Part shown: one piece after another, positions 16,009-24,368 of the stretch
Layout: each line of letters opens with the position of its first letter
How positions within the stretch are numbered: the stretch's first letter is position 1
Assembly (NCBI RefSeq): GCF_003477605.1
Contig: NZ_QUDR01000025.1
Location: 1-45,240 of the forward strand
From: Clostridium sp. AF37-5
Lineage (GTDB): Bacteria; Bacillota; Clostridia; Lachnospirales; Lachnospiraceae
Direction of reading: 5' to 3'
Length of the DNA: 45,240 bases
Position numbers and translations under genes: made by a program
The notes under the pieces: generated by a model
Database searches by the model: none
What the model was told of the DNA's origin: nothing
The model's input: the letters and a program-made list of their open reading frames with translations, nothing else

Positions 16009-17487
16009 TTAAGCTTTCAGTGTATCATACAGTCCTTTTACTGTAGGATAGATTTCTTTGAATTTTGCGTATTTCTTATCGTATTTAGCAGCAAGTGCAG
16101 GATCCGGTTTTTCTGTGCCGATAACTTTGACAATCTTGTCAGCAGCTTCCTGAACGGATGCATATTCGCCACAGGCAACAGCAGCTAACATGGCGCCGCC
16201 AAGACCAGGACCTTCTTCACTCTCAATAATGTTTACGTTGATGTTTAATACATTTGCCATGATTTTGCGCCACAAAGGACTCTTTGCGCCACCGCCACAG
16301 ATTTTTGTCTCTGTAATGTTAATGCCGAGGTCTTTTGCAATTTCATAGCAGTCACGCATAGCAAATGCAACACCTTCCAAAACAGCCTGTGTCATGTCAG
16401 CGCGTGTTGTATCCATTGACATACCAATGAAGAGTGCTCTGGCATCCGGGTTGTTATGAGGAGAACGCTCGCCCATCAGATATGGGAGATAGTAAACGTT
16501 GTTCTCGCCGAGTTTATCGTCGGTAATTGGCTCCTGCTCTTTTCCGTAGTCTTTTGTTCCAATAATTTCATCCATCCACCATTTGTTACAGGAAGCAGCA
16601 CTGAGCATGCAGCCCATCAAATGGAAGTTTCCGTCTGCGTGGTCGAAAGAATGAAGAGCGTTGAAACGGTCTACGCCAAATTCTTTGCTGGAAATGAAAA
16701 TGGTTCCGGAAGTACCAAGTGAGATATTACATCCACCGTCACCAACCGTTCCGGTACCAACTGCAGCAGCAGCGTTATCACCGGCGCCGGCAGCAATTTT
16801 ACAATTGGTTGTAAGACCAAGGGTAGCAGCAGCATCTTCGGTAAGAGAACCGGTTACTTCATAACTTTCAAATAATTTTGGAAGTTGTTCTTCTTTTACG
16901 TCACAGATTTCCATCATTTCTTTGGACCAGCATTTATTCTTTACGTCCAAGAGAAGCATACCGGATGCATCGGAGTAATCACAGCTGTGAACGCCTGTCA
17001 TTTTGTATGCGATGTAATCTTTTGGCAGCATAATCTTTGCAATTTTAGCAAAGTTTTCCGGCTCATTTTCTTTTACCCAGAGAATTTTCGGAGCAGTAAA
17101 TCCGGCAAATGCAATGTTTGCGGTATACTCAGAAAGTTTTTCTTTTCCGATTTCGTTGTTTAAGTAATCAACCTGTTTGGTTGTACGTCCGTCGTTCCAA
17201 AGAATGGCCGGGCGGATTACGTTATCATTCTCATCGAGAATAACAAGACCGTGCATCTGTCCACCGAAACTAATGCCGGCAACTTCAGAAGCATCAAAAC
17301 CGTCTACCAGCTTTTTGATACCGTCCACAACAGCATCCCACCAGTCTTCCGGTTTCTGCTCAGACCATCCCGGCTGAGGGAAAGATAATGGATATTCATT
17401 TGAAACGATATTGCAGATTTTACCGTTTCCTTCCATTAAAAGCAGTTTTACTGCTGATGTTCCTAAATCAACACCAATGTAATACAT
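16009..17487 (-). CDS. xylB: Xylulokinase (FGGY carbohydrate kinase)
   Basis: Phosphorylates D-xylulose to D-xylulose 5-phosphate for the pentose phosphate pathway. At 492 residues it has the usual length. The amino-terminal phosphate loop is YIGVDLGTSAVKLLLM. GISFGGQMHGLV is the xylulokinase-specific sugar loop, GAGDNAAAAVGTG carries the catalytic Asp, and ICGGGAKSPLWRKI the carboxy-terminal nucleotide site. ATG 17487 is preceded by CAGGAGG. The upstream neighbour is a fucose/arabinose-type isomerase, so the substrate could also be another ketopentose, but the MHGL motif favours xylulose. Confidence 0.92.
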   Translation of the reverse strand: MYYIGVDLGTSAVKLLLMEGNGKICNIVSNEYPLSFPQPGWSEQKPEDWWDAVVDGIKKLVDGFDASEVAGISFGGQMHGLVILDENDNVIRPAILWNDGRTTKQVDYLNNEIGKEKLSEYTANIAFAGFTAPKILWVKENEPENFAKIAKIMLPKDYIAYKMTGVHSCDYSDASGMLLLDVKNKCWSKEMMEICDVKEEQLPKLFESYEVTGSLTEDAAATLGLTTNCKIAAGAGDNAAAAVGTGTVGDGGCNISLGTSGTIFISSKEFGVDRFNALHSFDHADGNFHLMGCMLSAASCNKWWMDEIIGTKDYGKEQEPITDDKLGENNVYYLPYLMGERSPHNNPDARALFIGMSMDTTRADMTQAVLEGVAFAMRDCYEIAKDLGINITETKICGGGAKSPLWRKIMANVLNINVNIIESEEGPGLGGAMLAAVACGEYASVQEAADKIVKVIGTEKPDPALAAKYDKKYAKFKEIYPTVKGLYDTLKA

Positions 17488-17540
17488 AATGTACCTCCTG
17501 ATTTGTTTTTGTTGGATTCCTAAGAATCTCTGTATTGATA

Positions 17541-17568
17541 GAAAGCGACCCGCAAGCGAGTCGCTTTC
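17541..17568 (-). other. Stem-loop between the isomerase gene and xylB
   Basis: GAAAGCGAC pairs with GTCGCTTTC around CCGCAAGCGA. No T-run follows on the minus strand, so it is more likely an mRNA-processing or stabilising stem than a terminator. It may set the ratio of the two products. Confidence 0.6.
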
Positions 17569-17591
17569 TTATACTTTACGCTATTTGTTTA

Positions 17592-19085
17592 TTAAGCGAA
17601 TGGGTTCTCTGTTGGGTAACGAACACCTGCCGGCTGGTTATAACCAATTTCCTCAACCGGAACACCGATATACTTGAATACTTCGTACAATGTTTTGCCA
17701 AAGTGACCGAATGCAACAGCACCATGGTGAGGGAAGTTACCTTCAATCAATACGTGGCGATAGAAGCGACCCATCTCAGGAATTGCAAAAATACCAATTG
17801 CTCCGAAGGAACGTGTGGCAACCGGAAGAACTTCACCGTGTGCGATGTAAGCACGAATCTGTGCATCGGCTGTGCTCTGCAGACGGAAGAATGTGATATC
17901 GCCAGGGACGATGTCACCTTCCAAAGTTCCGTTTGTAACTTCGATTGGAAGTGAACGAGCCATAATCTTCTGATATTTCATCTCATGAGCAGTCAGCTTG
18001 CAAGATGCTGTATTTCCACAATGGAATCCCATGAATGTATCTTTTAATGTATAAGTGCCATATTTGCCCTTGATATCTTCTTCGTACAAGTCAGCAGGAA
18101 CAGAGTTGTTAATGTCAAGAAGTGTTACAGCATCCTGGCTTACAACAGTTCCGATGAACTCAGAAAGTGCTCCGTAGATATCTACCTCGCAGGATACCGG
18201 AATACCCTGTGCTGTCAAACGGCTGTTTACATAGCAAGGTACAAATCCAAACTGTGTCTGGAATGCAGGCCAGCATTTGCCGGCGATTGCTACATATTTG
18301 CGGTAACCTTTGTGTTCTTTGACCCAGTCAAGAAGTGTCAACTCATACTGAGCAAGTTTTGCAAGGATTTCAGGTTTTTTGTTGCCTGCACCAAGCTCTT
18401 TTTCCATGTCAGCAACCACGCCAGGAATTCTTTCGTCTCCCTCATGTTTGTTGAATGCTTCGAACAAGTCAAGTTCGGAGTTCTCTTCGATTTCAACGTT
18501 CATGTTGTAAAGCTGTTTGATTGGAGCGTTACAAGCAAGGAAGTTAAGTGGACGTGGACCAAAGCTGATAATCTTTAAGTTGTTCAATGCTACGACTGCA
18601 CGTGCAATCGGAACGAACTCATGAATCATGTCAGCACAATCCTCAGCAGTTCCAACCGGATACTCAGGGATGTATGCTTTTGTGTTTCTCAATTTCAAGT
18701 TGTAGCTTGCATTGAGCATACCACAGTAAGCATCTCCACGGCCATCCATCAGGCTGTTGCCGGATTCCTCAGCAGCGGCACAGAACATAACCGGACCGTC
18801 AAAGTGTTTTGCCAACAAAGTCTCAGAAATTTCCGGACCGAAGTTACCTAAGTATACGCAAAGAGAATCGCAGCCGGCTTTTTTGATATCTTCCAAAGCT
18901 TCGACCATCTGAATCTCGCTTTCTACGATACATACAGGACATTCATAAATGTCATCTGCTCCATATTTTTTTGTGTAAGCTTCTACCAAAGCTTTTCTTC
19001 TGTTTACAGAAAGTGACTCAGGGAAACAGTCACGGCTTACTGCAACAATTCCGATTTTGGTTTTTGGCATGTTGTTTAAGTTCAT
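17592..19085 (-). CDS. L-fucose/L-arabinose isomerase family protein
   Basis: A 497-residue sugar isomerase-like protein. The start (PKTKIGIVAVSRDCFPESLS), the middle GNFGPEISETLLAKHFDGPV, LKIISFGPRPLNFLACNAP and the late GFHCGNTASCKL are typical of the fucose-isomerase-like family. The exact sugar cannot be told from sequence. Fucose, D-arabinose and L-arabinose isomerases share this fold, and some family members act elsewhere. Next to xylulokinase, I infer conversion of an aldose to a ketose that XylB then phosphorylates. ATG 19085 is preceded by GAAAGGATGG. Confidence 0.82.
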   Translation of the reverse strand: MNLNNMPKTKIGIVAVSRDCFPESLSVNRRKALVEAYTKKYGADDIYECPVCIVESEIQMVEALEDIKKAGCDSLCVYLGNFGPEISETLLAKHFDGPVMFCAAAEESGNSLMDGRGDAYCGMLNASYNLKLRNTKAYIPEYPVGTAEDCADMIHEFVPIARAVVALNNLKIISFGPRPLNFLACNAPIKQLYNMNVEIEENSELDLFEAFNKHEGDERIPGVVADMEKELGAGNKKPEILAKLAQYELTLLDWVKEHKGYRKYVAIAGKCWPAFQTQFGFVPCYVNSRLTAQGIPVSCEVDIYGALSEFIGTVVSQDAVTLLDINNSVPADLYEEDIKGKYGTYTLKDTFMGFHCGNTASCKLTAHEMKYQKIMARSLPIEVTNGTLEGDIVPGDITFFRLQSTADAQIRAYIAHGEVLPVATRSFGAIGIFAIPEMGRFYRHVLIEGNFPHHGAVAFGHFGKTLYEVFKYIGVPVEEIGYNQPAGVRYPTENPFA

Positions 19086-19116
19086 TTTAAAAAACCATCC
19101 TTTCTTTATATAAATA

Positions 19117-19128
19117 GTAATCGTTTAC
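19117..19128 (-). promoter_or_regulatory. LacI-family/catabolite-type operator candidate upstream of the isomerase gene
   Basis: GTAATCGTTTAC is a near-palindrome centred on CG, the usual form of LacI/GalR-family operators. It lies 32 bases before the isomerase start, between the ATG and a probable -10 (TATAAA/TAAAAT at about 19178-19185), where a repressor would block elongation. Confidence 0.4.
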
Positions 19129-19219
19129 TGTGCCTGATAAAGCAAGCACTCTTGAAACAAAATCAGTACTTTCATTTTATACTATATGTGTGCAAAATGC
19201 AACAGAATTTTACACCGGA

Positions 19220-20038
19220 TTAAAAGTCCACATGGTCGGGGTCGCCGTGCATTTCATTTTTGTTTAAGGCATCAATTTTTTCGATATCTTCGGTGCTTAA
19301 TTTAAAATCAAAAACCTGCGAATTGCTGAGGATTCGGGCTTCTTTGGTGGATTTTGGAATTGTGACGATGCCGTTTTGCACATCGTAGCGCAGAATAATC
19401 TGTGCAATATTTTTTTCATACTTTTCGGCAAGGCTTTGCAGAACCGGGTCGTCAAAGCATGCACCACGGGCGAGCGGACTCCATGCCTCCGGTACGATAT
19501 TGTGTTTCTTACAGTAGTTACGAAGTTCTTTTCTTGTTAAATAAGGGTTACATTCAAACTGGTCAACGGCCGGTGCAATGTTTGCATGGACACTTAATTC
19601 TTCTAAGTGATGCGGTAAAAAGTTGCTTACGCCGATGGCCTTTACAAGTCCCTCTTCATATAATTGTTCCAGCACATGCCACGTTTCTTTGATTTTGCCG
19701 GGTATTGGCCAGTGGATGAGATATAAATCGACGGCATCTACACCAAGGTTGTCTAAACTTTTTTCGAATGATTCACGCTGGCGGCTCTCGCGCTGCATGT
19801 CGTTCCAGAGTTTGGTTGTAATAAATAAATCGTCTCGTGGAATTCCACTGTCTTTAATCCCTTCACCGACTTCTTTTTCGTTTTCGTAAAATGCGGCAGT
19901 ATCAATCAGGCGGTATCCGTGTCTGATGGCTGTCGAAACGGCGAAAGTGTTTTCTTCCTTGGAATTGTAAACGCCAAGCCCGAAAATAGGCATAGCCACA
20001 CCATTGTTTAAGGTTACGGTTGATTGTAAAGACTGCAT
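19220..20038 (-). CDS. Aldo/keto reductase
   Basis: A 272-residue NAD(P)H-dependent reductase of the AKR fold. The catalytic tetrad is visible: D46 and Y51 (LIDTAAFYENE), K76 (FITTKLWND), H109 (DLYLIHWP). VSNFLPHHLEEL, DQFECNPYL and IPKSTKEARI match the family. It resembles the AKR5-type 2,5-diketo-gluconate reductases, but the substrate cannot be fixed. ATG 20038 has a site ATAGGAGG and its own promoter. Proximity to pentose genes suggests a sugar or aldehyde substrate (inference). Confidence 0.93.
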   Translation of the reverse strand: MQSLQSTVTLNNGVAMPIFGLGVYNSKEENTFAVSTAIRHGYRLIDTAAFYENEKEVGEGIKDSGIPRDDLFITTKLWNDMQRESRQRESFEKSLDNLGVDAVDLYLIHWPIPGKIKETWHVLEQLYEEGLVKAIGVSNFLPHHLEELSVHANIAPAVDQFECNPYLTRKELRNYCKKHNIVPEAWSPLARGACFDDPVLQSLAEKYEKNIAQIILRYDVQNGIVTIPKSTKEARILSNSQVFDFKLSTEDIEKIDALNKNEMHGDPDHVDF

Positions 20039-20070
20039 AGGAAATCCTCCTATTCTGTTTTTTTGAGTAG

Positions 20071-20099
20071 ATTCTATTATATGGAAGCGAGGGTGTCAA
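20071..20099 (-). promoter_or_regulatory. Promoter of the aldo/keto reductase gene
   Basis: The minus strand reads TTGACA, 17 bases, TAGAAT, with a leader of about 25 bases before ATG 20038. Confidence 0.65.
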
Positions 20100-20190
20100 G
20101 AGGGGGAGAAGATATCGAATCAGTCCGAAAGGATTTCGTGAAGGAATTTAAAGAAGTTTCTTTAGTGTGTGAAAAAAAGAAACCTATACA

Positions 20191-20970
20191 TTAGTTTTTC
20201 TTTACTGATTCACGATATGCTTTTGGCGATGTGGTGAATTTTTCTTTAAATTGCCGGCTGAAATGTTCGACGTTTGAATAGCCGCATTGTTCTGCAATTT
20301 TGTATATTGGTAATGTTGTTGTGGCCAGCTTTTCCTTAGCTAGCAGGAGGCGGTGTTCAATAACGTCTTCCATACACGATGTACCGAATTTTTTTTGATA
20401 CAATTTTTGCAGATGCCTTGTTGAAATGTGTAACTGTTTGGCCATATCCGGTATATTCCATGGAGAGGACGGATTGCTGGCAATATTGATATGAAGCTGC
20501 TGCAAAGCCATTTCGTGGAAAGTACTAGATTTATTGTAGGACAGAGATTCTTTTAGTTTTGAAAAAAGAATCTGAAACAGGGATTGAACAGTGAAATTTT
20601 TATATTGGTTTTGAAAAAAATTTTCCACAGCAATTAAGTGAATAAGGCTGCTTATATAAGAGTGATCCATTGCTTTAAAAGGGGTACCAAGAGGTACGCT
20701 ACCATTACAGATAAATGGTTCATCTGTATAAAATCGCAGCCAGTCATCACAGAATATTTCATTTTCAAGGGAACCGTATTCAATAGAAGAATAGGGTGGG
20801 TATAGAGTAATGCTGTGTGCGGGCATGATAATACGTTTTCCATCTATGATATGGTAAGCCGGTGTATGTGTCATAGTTATCAGCCACCAGTCATTTGACT
20901 GATCAGTTACGGTATAGGTAAATCCTGCAGGATGCGAAGCATTGCTTTGTACGTAAATAATGTCTATCAT
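20191..20970 (-). CDS. AraC-family regulator, divergent to GH43
   Basis: 259 residues. The amino-terminal half has the pattern of an AraC cupin-type sugar-binding domain (YTVTDQSNDWWLITMTHTPA..., IIMPAHSITLYPPYS). Residues about 160-255 hold the two helix-turn-helices (IPDMAKQLHISTRHLQKLYQ and IYKIAEQCGYSNVEHFSRQF) and the closing TTSPKAYRE. The gene is divergent from the GH43 gene across 189 bases, so it most likely controls that enzyme in response to a pentose or oligosaccharide. Confidence 0.9.
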   Translation of the reverse strand: MIDIIYVQSNASHPAGFTYTVTDQSNDWWLITMTHTPAYHIIDGKRIIMPAHSITLYPPYSSIEYGSLENEIFCDDWLRFYTDEPFICNGSVPLGTPFKAMDHSYISSLIHLIAVENFFQNQYKNFTVQSLFQILFSKLKESLSYNKSSTFHEMALQQLHINIASNPSSPWNIPDMAKQLHISTRHLQKLYQKKFGTSCMEDVIEHRLLLAKEKLATTTLPIYKIAEQCGYSNVEHFSRQFKEKFTTSPKAYRESVKKN

Positions 20971-21159
20971 AGTTATTCGAAGCCCCTTTGCTGAAAAATT
21001 TTGATCCTAAAAATAGAATACACGTTATGGCAGAGAAAAGCAACAAAAAATGCCCCTATATATCATGAAATAGAACATAAAATGTCATAGAAAGAACTAT
21101 ACAGATTTGTTAAAATAAAGGTGAAAATGATTAAAGGTAAGAAATGGAGGCTTGTGAAA

Positions 21160-23088
21160 ATGAAAAAAATTTTTTCAAAAGTTGTTGCCGGAGCACTTGT
21201 TCTATGCATGGCGACATTATCATTATCAATCCCATCAAAAGCGGACAATCCAATTGTGCAAAATATTTACACAGCGGATCCGGCACCGATGGTTTCGGGG
21301 GATACGCTGTACTTGTATACAACGCATGATGAGGATAAACTGGTAAAAAATTTTTACACAATGAATGACTGGAAATGTTATTCAACAAAAGACATGGTGA
21401 ACTGGACAGATCATGGGACTGTTCTGTCAAGAGACAATTTTAAGTGGATGGATACGAAGGATCCTCGTGCTTGGGCACCACAGTGTGTTGAGAGAAATGG
21501 CAAATTTTATATGTATGTACCGGTTCATAAAAAGAATGGTGGTATGGTTATTGGTGTAGGTGTCAGTGATAAGGCAACCGGACCATTTGTTGATGCTATT
21601 GGTAAGCCATTGGTAGATGAGGGGGACTGGAATGACATTGATCCGACCGTATTTATCGATGATGATGGACAGGCTTATTTGTATTTTGGTAATCCCAATC
21701 TTCGCTATGTGAAATTGAATGAGGATATGCTTTCTTATGATACGACTATTGGTAAAAAAGGTGTTGTATCGCTTGATATGAATGAGTCAGGTTTTGGTCC
21801 TAAAGTGATGGAAAATGGGAAATTATCCCGTCAGTGTTCTTATGGAGAGGGACCATGGTTCTATAAACGAGGCAGTTTGTATTATATGGTATATGCTGCA
21901 TTTGGACCAACAGGTGGAGCAGAACATCTGGCATATTCTACAAGTAAATCGGCAACCGGTCCGTGGGAATATCAGGGAGTTATTATGCCATCCCAGGGGG
22001 GCTGCTATACAAACCATCCGGGTGTTGTAGACTTTATGGGACATTCGTATCTGTTCTATCACGATCAGAAATTAAAGGGAGGCAGCAGTTATCACCGTTC
22101 TGTTTCTGTGGAAGAGTTTACATATAATGAGGACGGTACATTCCCTACTTTAAATATGACAAAGGACGGACCTGCCCCAATTGCAAAACTGGATCCATAT
22201 CAGTGGACGGAGGCAGAAACCTATGCAAAAGGAACAAATGTTGAGTCAGAAGGAAATGGCACAGTGGGAATGAACCTTTGTGACATTAAAAATGGAAGTA
22301 CGATTAAAGTAAAAAATGTGGATTTTGGTGAAAAGAGTGCAGTTTCCTTTAGAGCTGCCATAGCAAGCGAGAAAAAAGCAACTATGGAATTACACTTGGA
22401 TTCAGCAGATGGACCATTGATCGGAACACTTAGTATTGATAATACCGGTGGTGAGTATATATTCAAAATACTTTCTACGGATATAACAAATGCAACGGGA
22501 ATTCATGACCTATATATGGTATTTAAGGGAGAAGATAAGGTATCTCTGGCTAAATTTGATCACTGGAGATTTGTAGATGAAAAAGGTGCCGATGCAATTC
22601 CGGATCCGACACCAAAGCCGACTCCTGTACCGACACCAAGTGTGGCTCCTTCTGTAACGCCGACTGCTACACCGAATGTTACGGAAACACCGGCACCGAC
22701 TATTGTACCAAGTCAGACACCGGCACTGACACAGTCTTCGGAAAACAAGAAAATAGAAAGCCCACAGCCGAAAGCGACTGTGAGGGCAGTAAAAAAGATT
22801 AAAGTGGCTAAAGTCAAGGGTGTAAAAGTAACAGTGACAAAGGCAAAAAAAGCTAAGATTTCCTGGAAGAAAGTCAAGAGGGCAGCCGGTTATCGGGTGA
22901 TGTATTCGACCGATAAGAAATTTAAGAAGGCAGCCGTTAAGATTACTACTAAGAAAGCAAATTATGTTACGAAAAAGCTGAAAAAGGGCAAAAAGTATTT
23001 TATCAAAGTAGCTGCATATCGAAAAGACAAAGCTGGTAAGAAAGTATACGGAAGTTTTAGTGCTGTTAAGAAAATTAAAGTAAAATAA
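21160..23088 (+). CDS. Secreted GH43 arabinofuranosidase/xylosidase with CBM and Fn3-like module
   Basis: 642 residues from ATG 21160, chosen because GGAGG lies 9 bases upstream and a signal peptide follows (KVVAGALVLCMATLSLSIPS). An in-frame upstream ATG at 21127 lacks these marks. The five-bladed propeller spans about 30-350. D40 (TADPAPM) is the likely base, D161 (NDIDPTVFID) the pKa modulator and E230 (YGEGPWF) the acid, the GH43 triad. A CBM6/35-like module follows (about 362-475, WTEAETYAKG), then a Pro/Thr linker (about 480-530) and a lysine-rich fibronectin-III-like module to the end. Expected substrate: arabinoxylan or xylo-oligosaccharides. No wall anchor. Confidence 0.9.
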   Translation: MKKIFSKVVAGALVLCMATLSLSIPSKADNPIVQNIYTADPAPMVSGDTLYLYTTHDEDKLVKNFYTMNDWKCYSTKDMVNWTDHGTVLSRDNFKWMDTKDPRAWAPQCVERNGKFYMYVPVHKKNGGMVIGVGVSDKATGPFVDAIGKPLVDEGDWNDIDPTVFIDDDGQAYLYFGNPNLRYVKLNEDMLSYDTTIGKKGVVSLDMNESGFGPKVMENGKLSRQCSYGEGPWFYKRGSLYYMVYAAFGPTGGAEHLAYSTSKSATGPWEYQGVIMPSQGGCYTNHPGVVDFMGHSYLFYHDQKLKGGSSYHRSVSVEEFTYNEDGTFPTLNMTKDGPAPIAKLDPYQWTEAETYAKGTNVESEGNGTVGMNLCDIKNGSTIKVKNVDFGEKSAVSFRAAIASEKKATMELHLDSADGPLIGTLSIDNTGGEYIFKILSTDITNATGIHDLYMVFKGEDKVSLAKFDHWRFVDEKGADAIPDPTPKPTPVPTPSVAPSVTPTATPNVTETPAPTIVPSQTPALTQSSENKKIESPQPKATVRAVKKIKVAKVKGVKVTVTKAKKAKISWKKVKRAAGYRVMYSTDKKFKKAAVKITTKKANYVTKKLKKGKKYFIKVAAYRKDKAGKKVYGSFSAVKKIKVK

Positions 23089-23095
23089 TAATTAC

Positions 23096-23141
23096 AAGAT
23101 ACTATAGATCTGTTGTAAGATAGGTCTATAGTATCTTTTTT
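23096..23141 (+). terminator. Terminator of the GH43 gene
   Basis: AAGATACTATAGA pairs with TCTATAGTATCTT, followed by TTTTT. Confidence 0.92.
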
Positions 23142-23207
23142 ATGCTGAAAAGAGATGGTGCTAGAATTCTTTTTCTGCCTAACCCTCGTACGAAATTCAT
23201 TCCACTA

Positions 23208-23236
23208 TTGCCTAAACCCGCAAAATAGGGTAAACT
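23208..23236 (+). promoter_or_regulatory. Candidate promoter of pfkA
   Basis: TTGCCT, 17 bases, TAAACT, 43 bases before ATG 23280. Confidence 0.45.
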
Positions 23237-23279
23237 AAAGAACGTATCTAAGACACGTACTTTCGAAAGGGAGGCAGAT

Positions 23280-24353
23280 ATGAGACGAGTAGCTTTTTTG
23301 ACCAGTGGTGGTGACTGCCAGGCTTTGAACGCAACAATGCGCGGCGTGGCAAAAACGTTGTATAATGCAGACCCGGACACACAGATTATCGGTATCCTTG
23401 AGGGGTATAAGGGTTTGATGTATGAAAAGTATGTAGAAATGAAACCGCTTGATTTTTCCGGTATTTTGACGGAGGGTGGAACGATTCTTGGGTCTTCGAG
23501 ACAGCCATTTAAGAATATGAGAAAGCCGGATGCCAACGGCATGGATAAAGTGGCGGCGATGGTGAATACTTACCATAAATTAAAACTTGACTGTCTTGTG
23601 ATTTTGGGAGGAAATGGCACACAGAAATCCGCCAATATGCTGCGGGAGGAAGGCTTAAATGTAGTAGGACTTCCAAAAACCATTGACAATGACATCTGGG
23701 GAACGGATATGACATTTGGTTTCCAGAGTGCCGTGGATATTGCGACTACGGCGATTGACTGTATTCACACGACAGCGTATTCGCACGGAAGAGTATTTAT
23801 CGTGGAAGTTATGGGACATAAAGTTGGATGGCTTACGCTTCATGCCGGAATTGCCGGGGGAGCAGATGTGATTTTGATTCCGGAAATACCATATGATATT
23901 GACGCTGTGGTACAGGCAATTCAGAAGCGCACGGATGCCGGAAAGCGTTTTTCGATTCTGGCAGTGGCAGAGGGTGCAATTAGTAAGGAGGACGCACTTC
24001 TTACGAAGAAAGAGAGAAAAGCAAAATTAAAGAATAATCCATATCCAAGTGTTTCCTATAAAATAGGAGCAGAGATTGAGGAGCGCACCGGGCAGGAAAT
24101 TCGTATTACGGTGCCGGGACACACACAGCGCGGGGGAAGCCCATGTGCGTATGACCGTGTGATTGCCAGCCGCCTTGGGGCAGCAGCGGCTCAGTTGATC
24201 TTAGAAGAAAAATACGGATATATGGTTGGATTTAAAAATAGAGAAATCATTCCGATTCCGTTAGAAGAAGTAGCGGGTAAATTAAAGATGGTAGACCCGG
24301 ATTCTTCCATTATCCGCGAGGCGAAAAATTTGGGCATCAGTTTTGGTGTGTAA
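23280..24353 (+). CDS. pfkA: 6-phosphofructokinase
   Basis: Phosphorylates fructose 6-phosphate to fructose 1,6-bisphosphate in glycolysis. 357 residues, longer than the 320 of the E. coli enzyme. Motifs: TSGGDCQALNA (usually GGDxxGxN), LGGNGTQKSA (E. coli GGDGS), GLPKTIDNDIWGTD (E. coli PGTIDNDI) and PGHTQRGGSP. The Gly after N corresponds to E. coli Gly104, which favours ATP. The Lys in PKTIDND is shared with pyrophosphate-using enzymes. This mixture occurs in the group III family, so the phosphate donor should be tested. Ribosome binding site AAAGGGAGG. 15 bases before dnaX. Confidence 0.92.
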   Translation: MRRVAFLTSGGDCQALNATMRGVAKTLYNADPDTQIIGILEGYKGLMYEKYVEMKPLDFSGILTEGGTILGSSRQPFKNMRKPDANGMDKVAAMVNTYHKLKLDCLVILGGNGTQKSANMLREEGLNVVGLPKTIDNDIWGTDMTFGFQSAVDIATTAIDCIHTTAYSHGRVFIVEVMGHKVGWLTLHAGIAGGADVILIPEIPYDIDAVVQAIQKRTDAGKRFSILAVAEGAISKEDALLTKKERKAKLKNNPYPSVSYKIGAEIEERTGQEIRITVPGHTQRGGSPCAYDRVIASRLGAAAAQLILEEKYGYMVGFKNREIIPIPLEEVAGKLKMVDPDSSIIREAKNLGISFGV

Positions 24354-24368
24354 CAGAAAGAGGCAATT

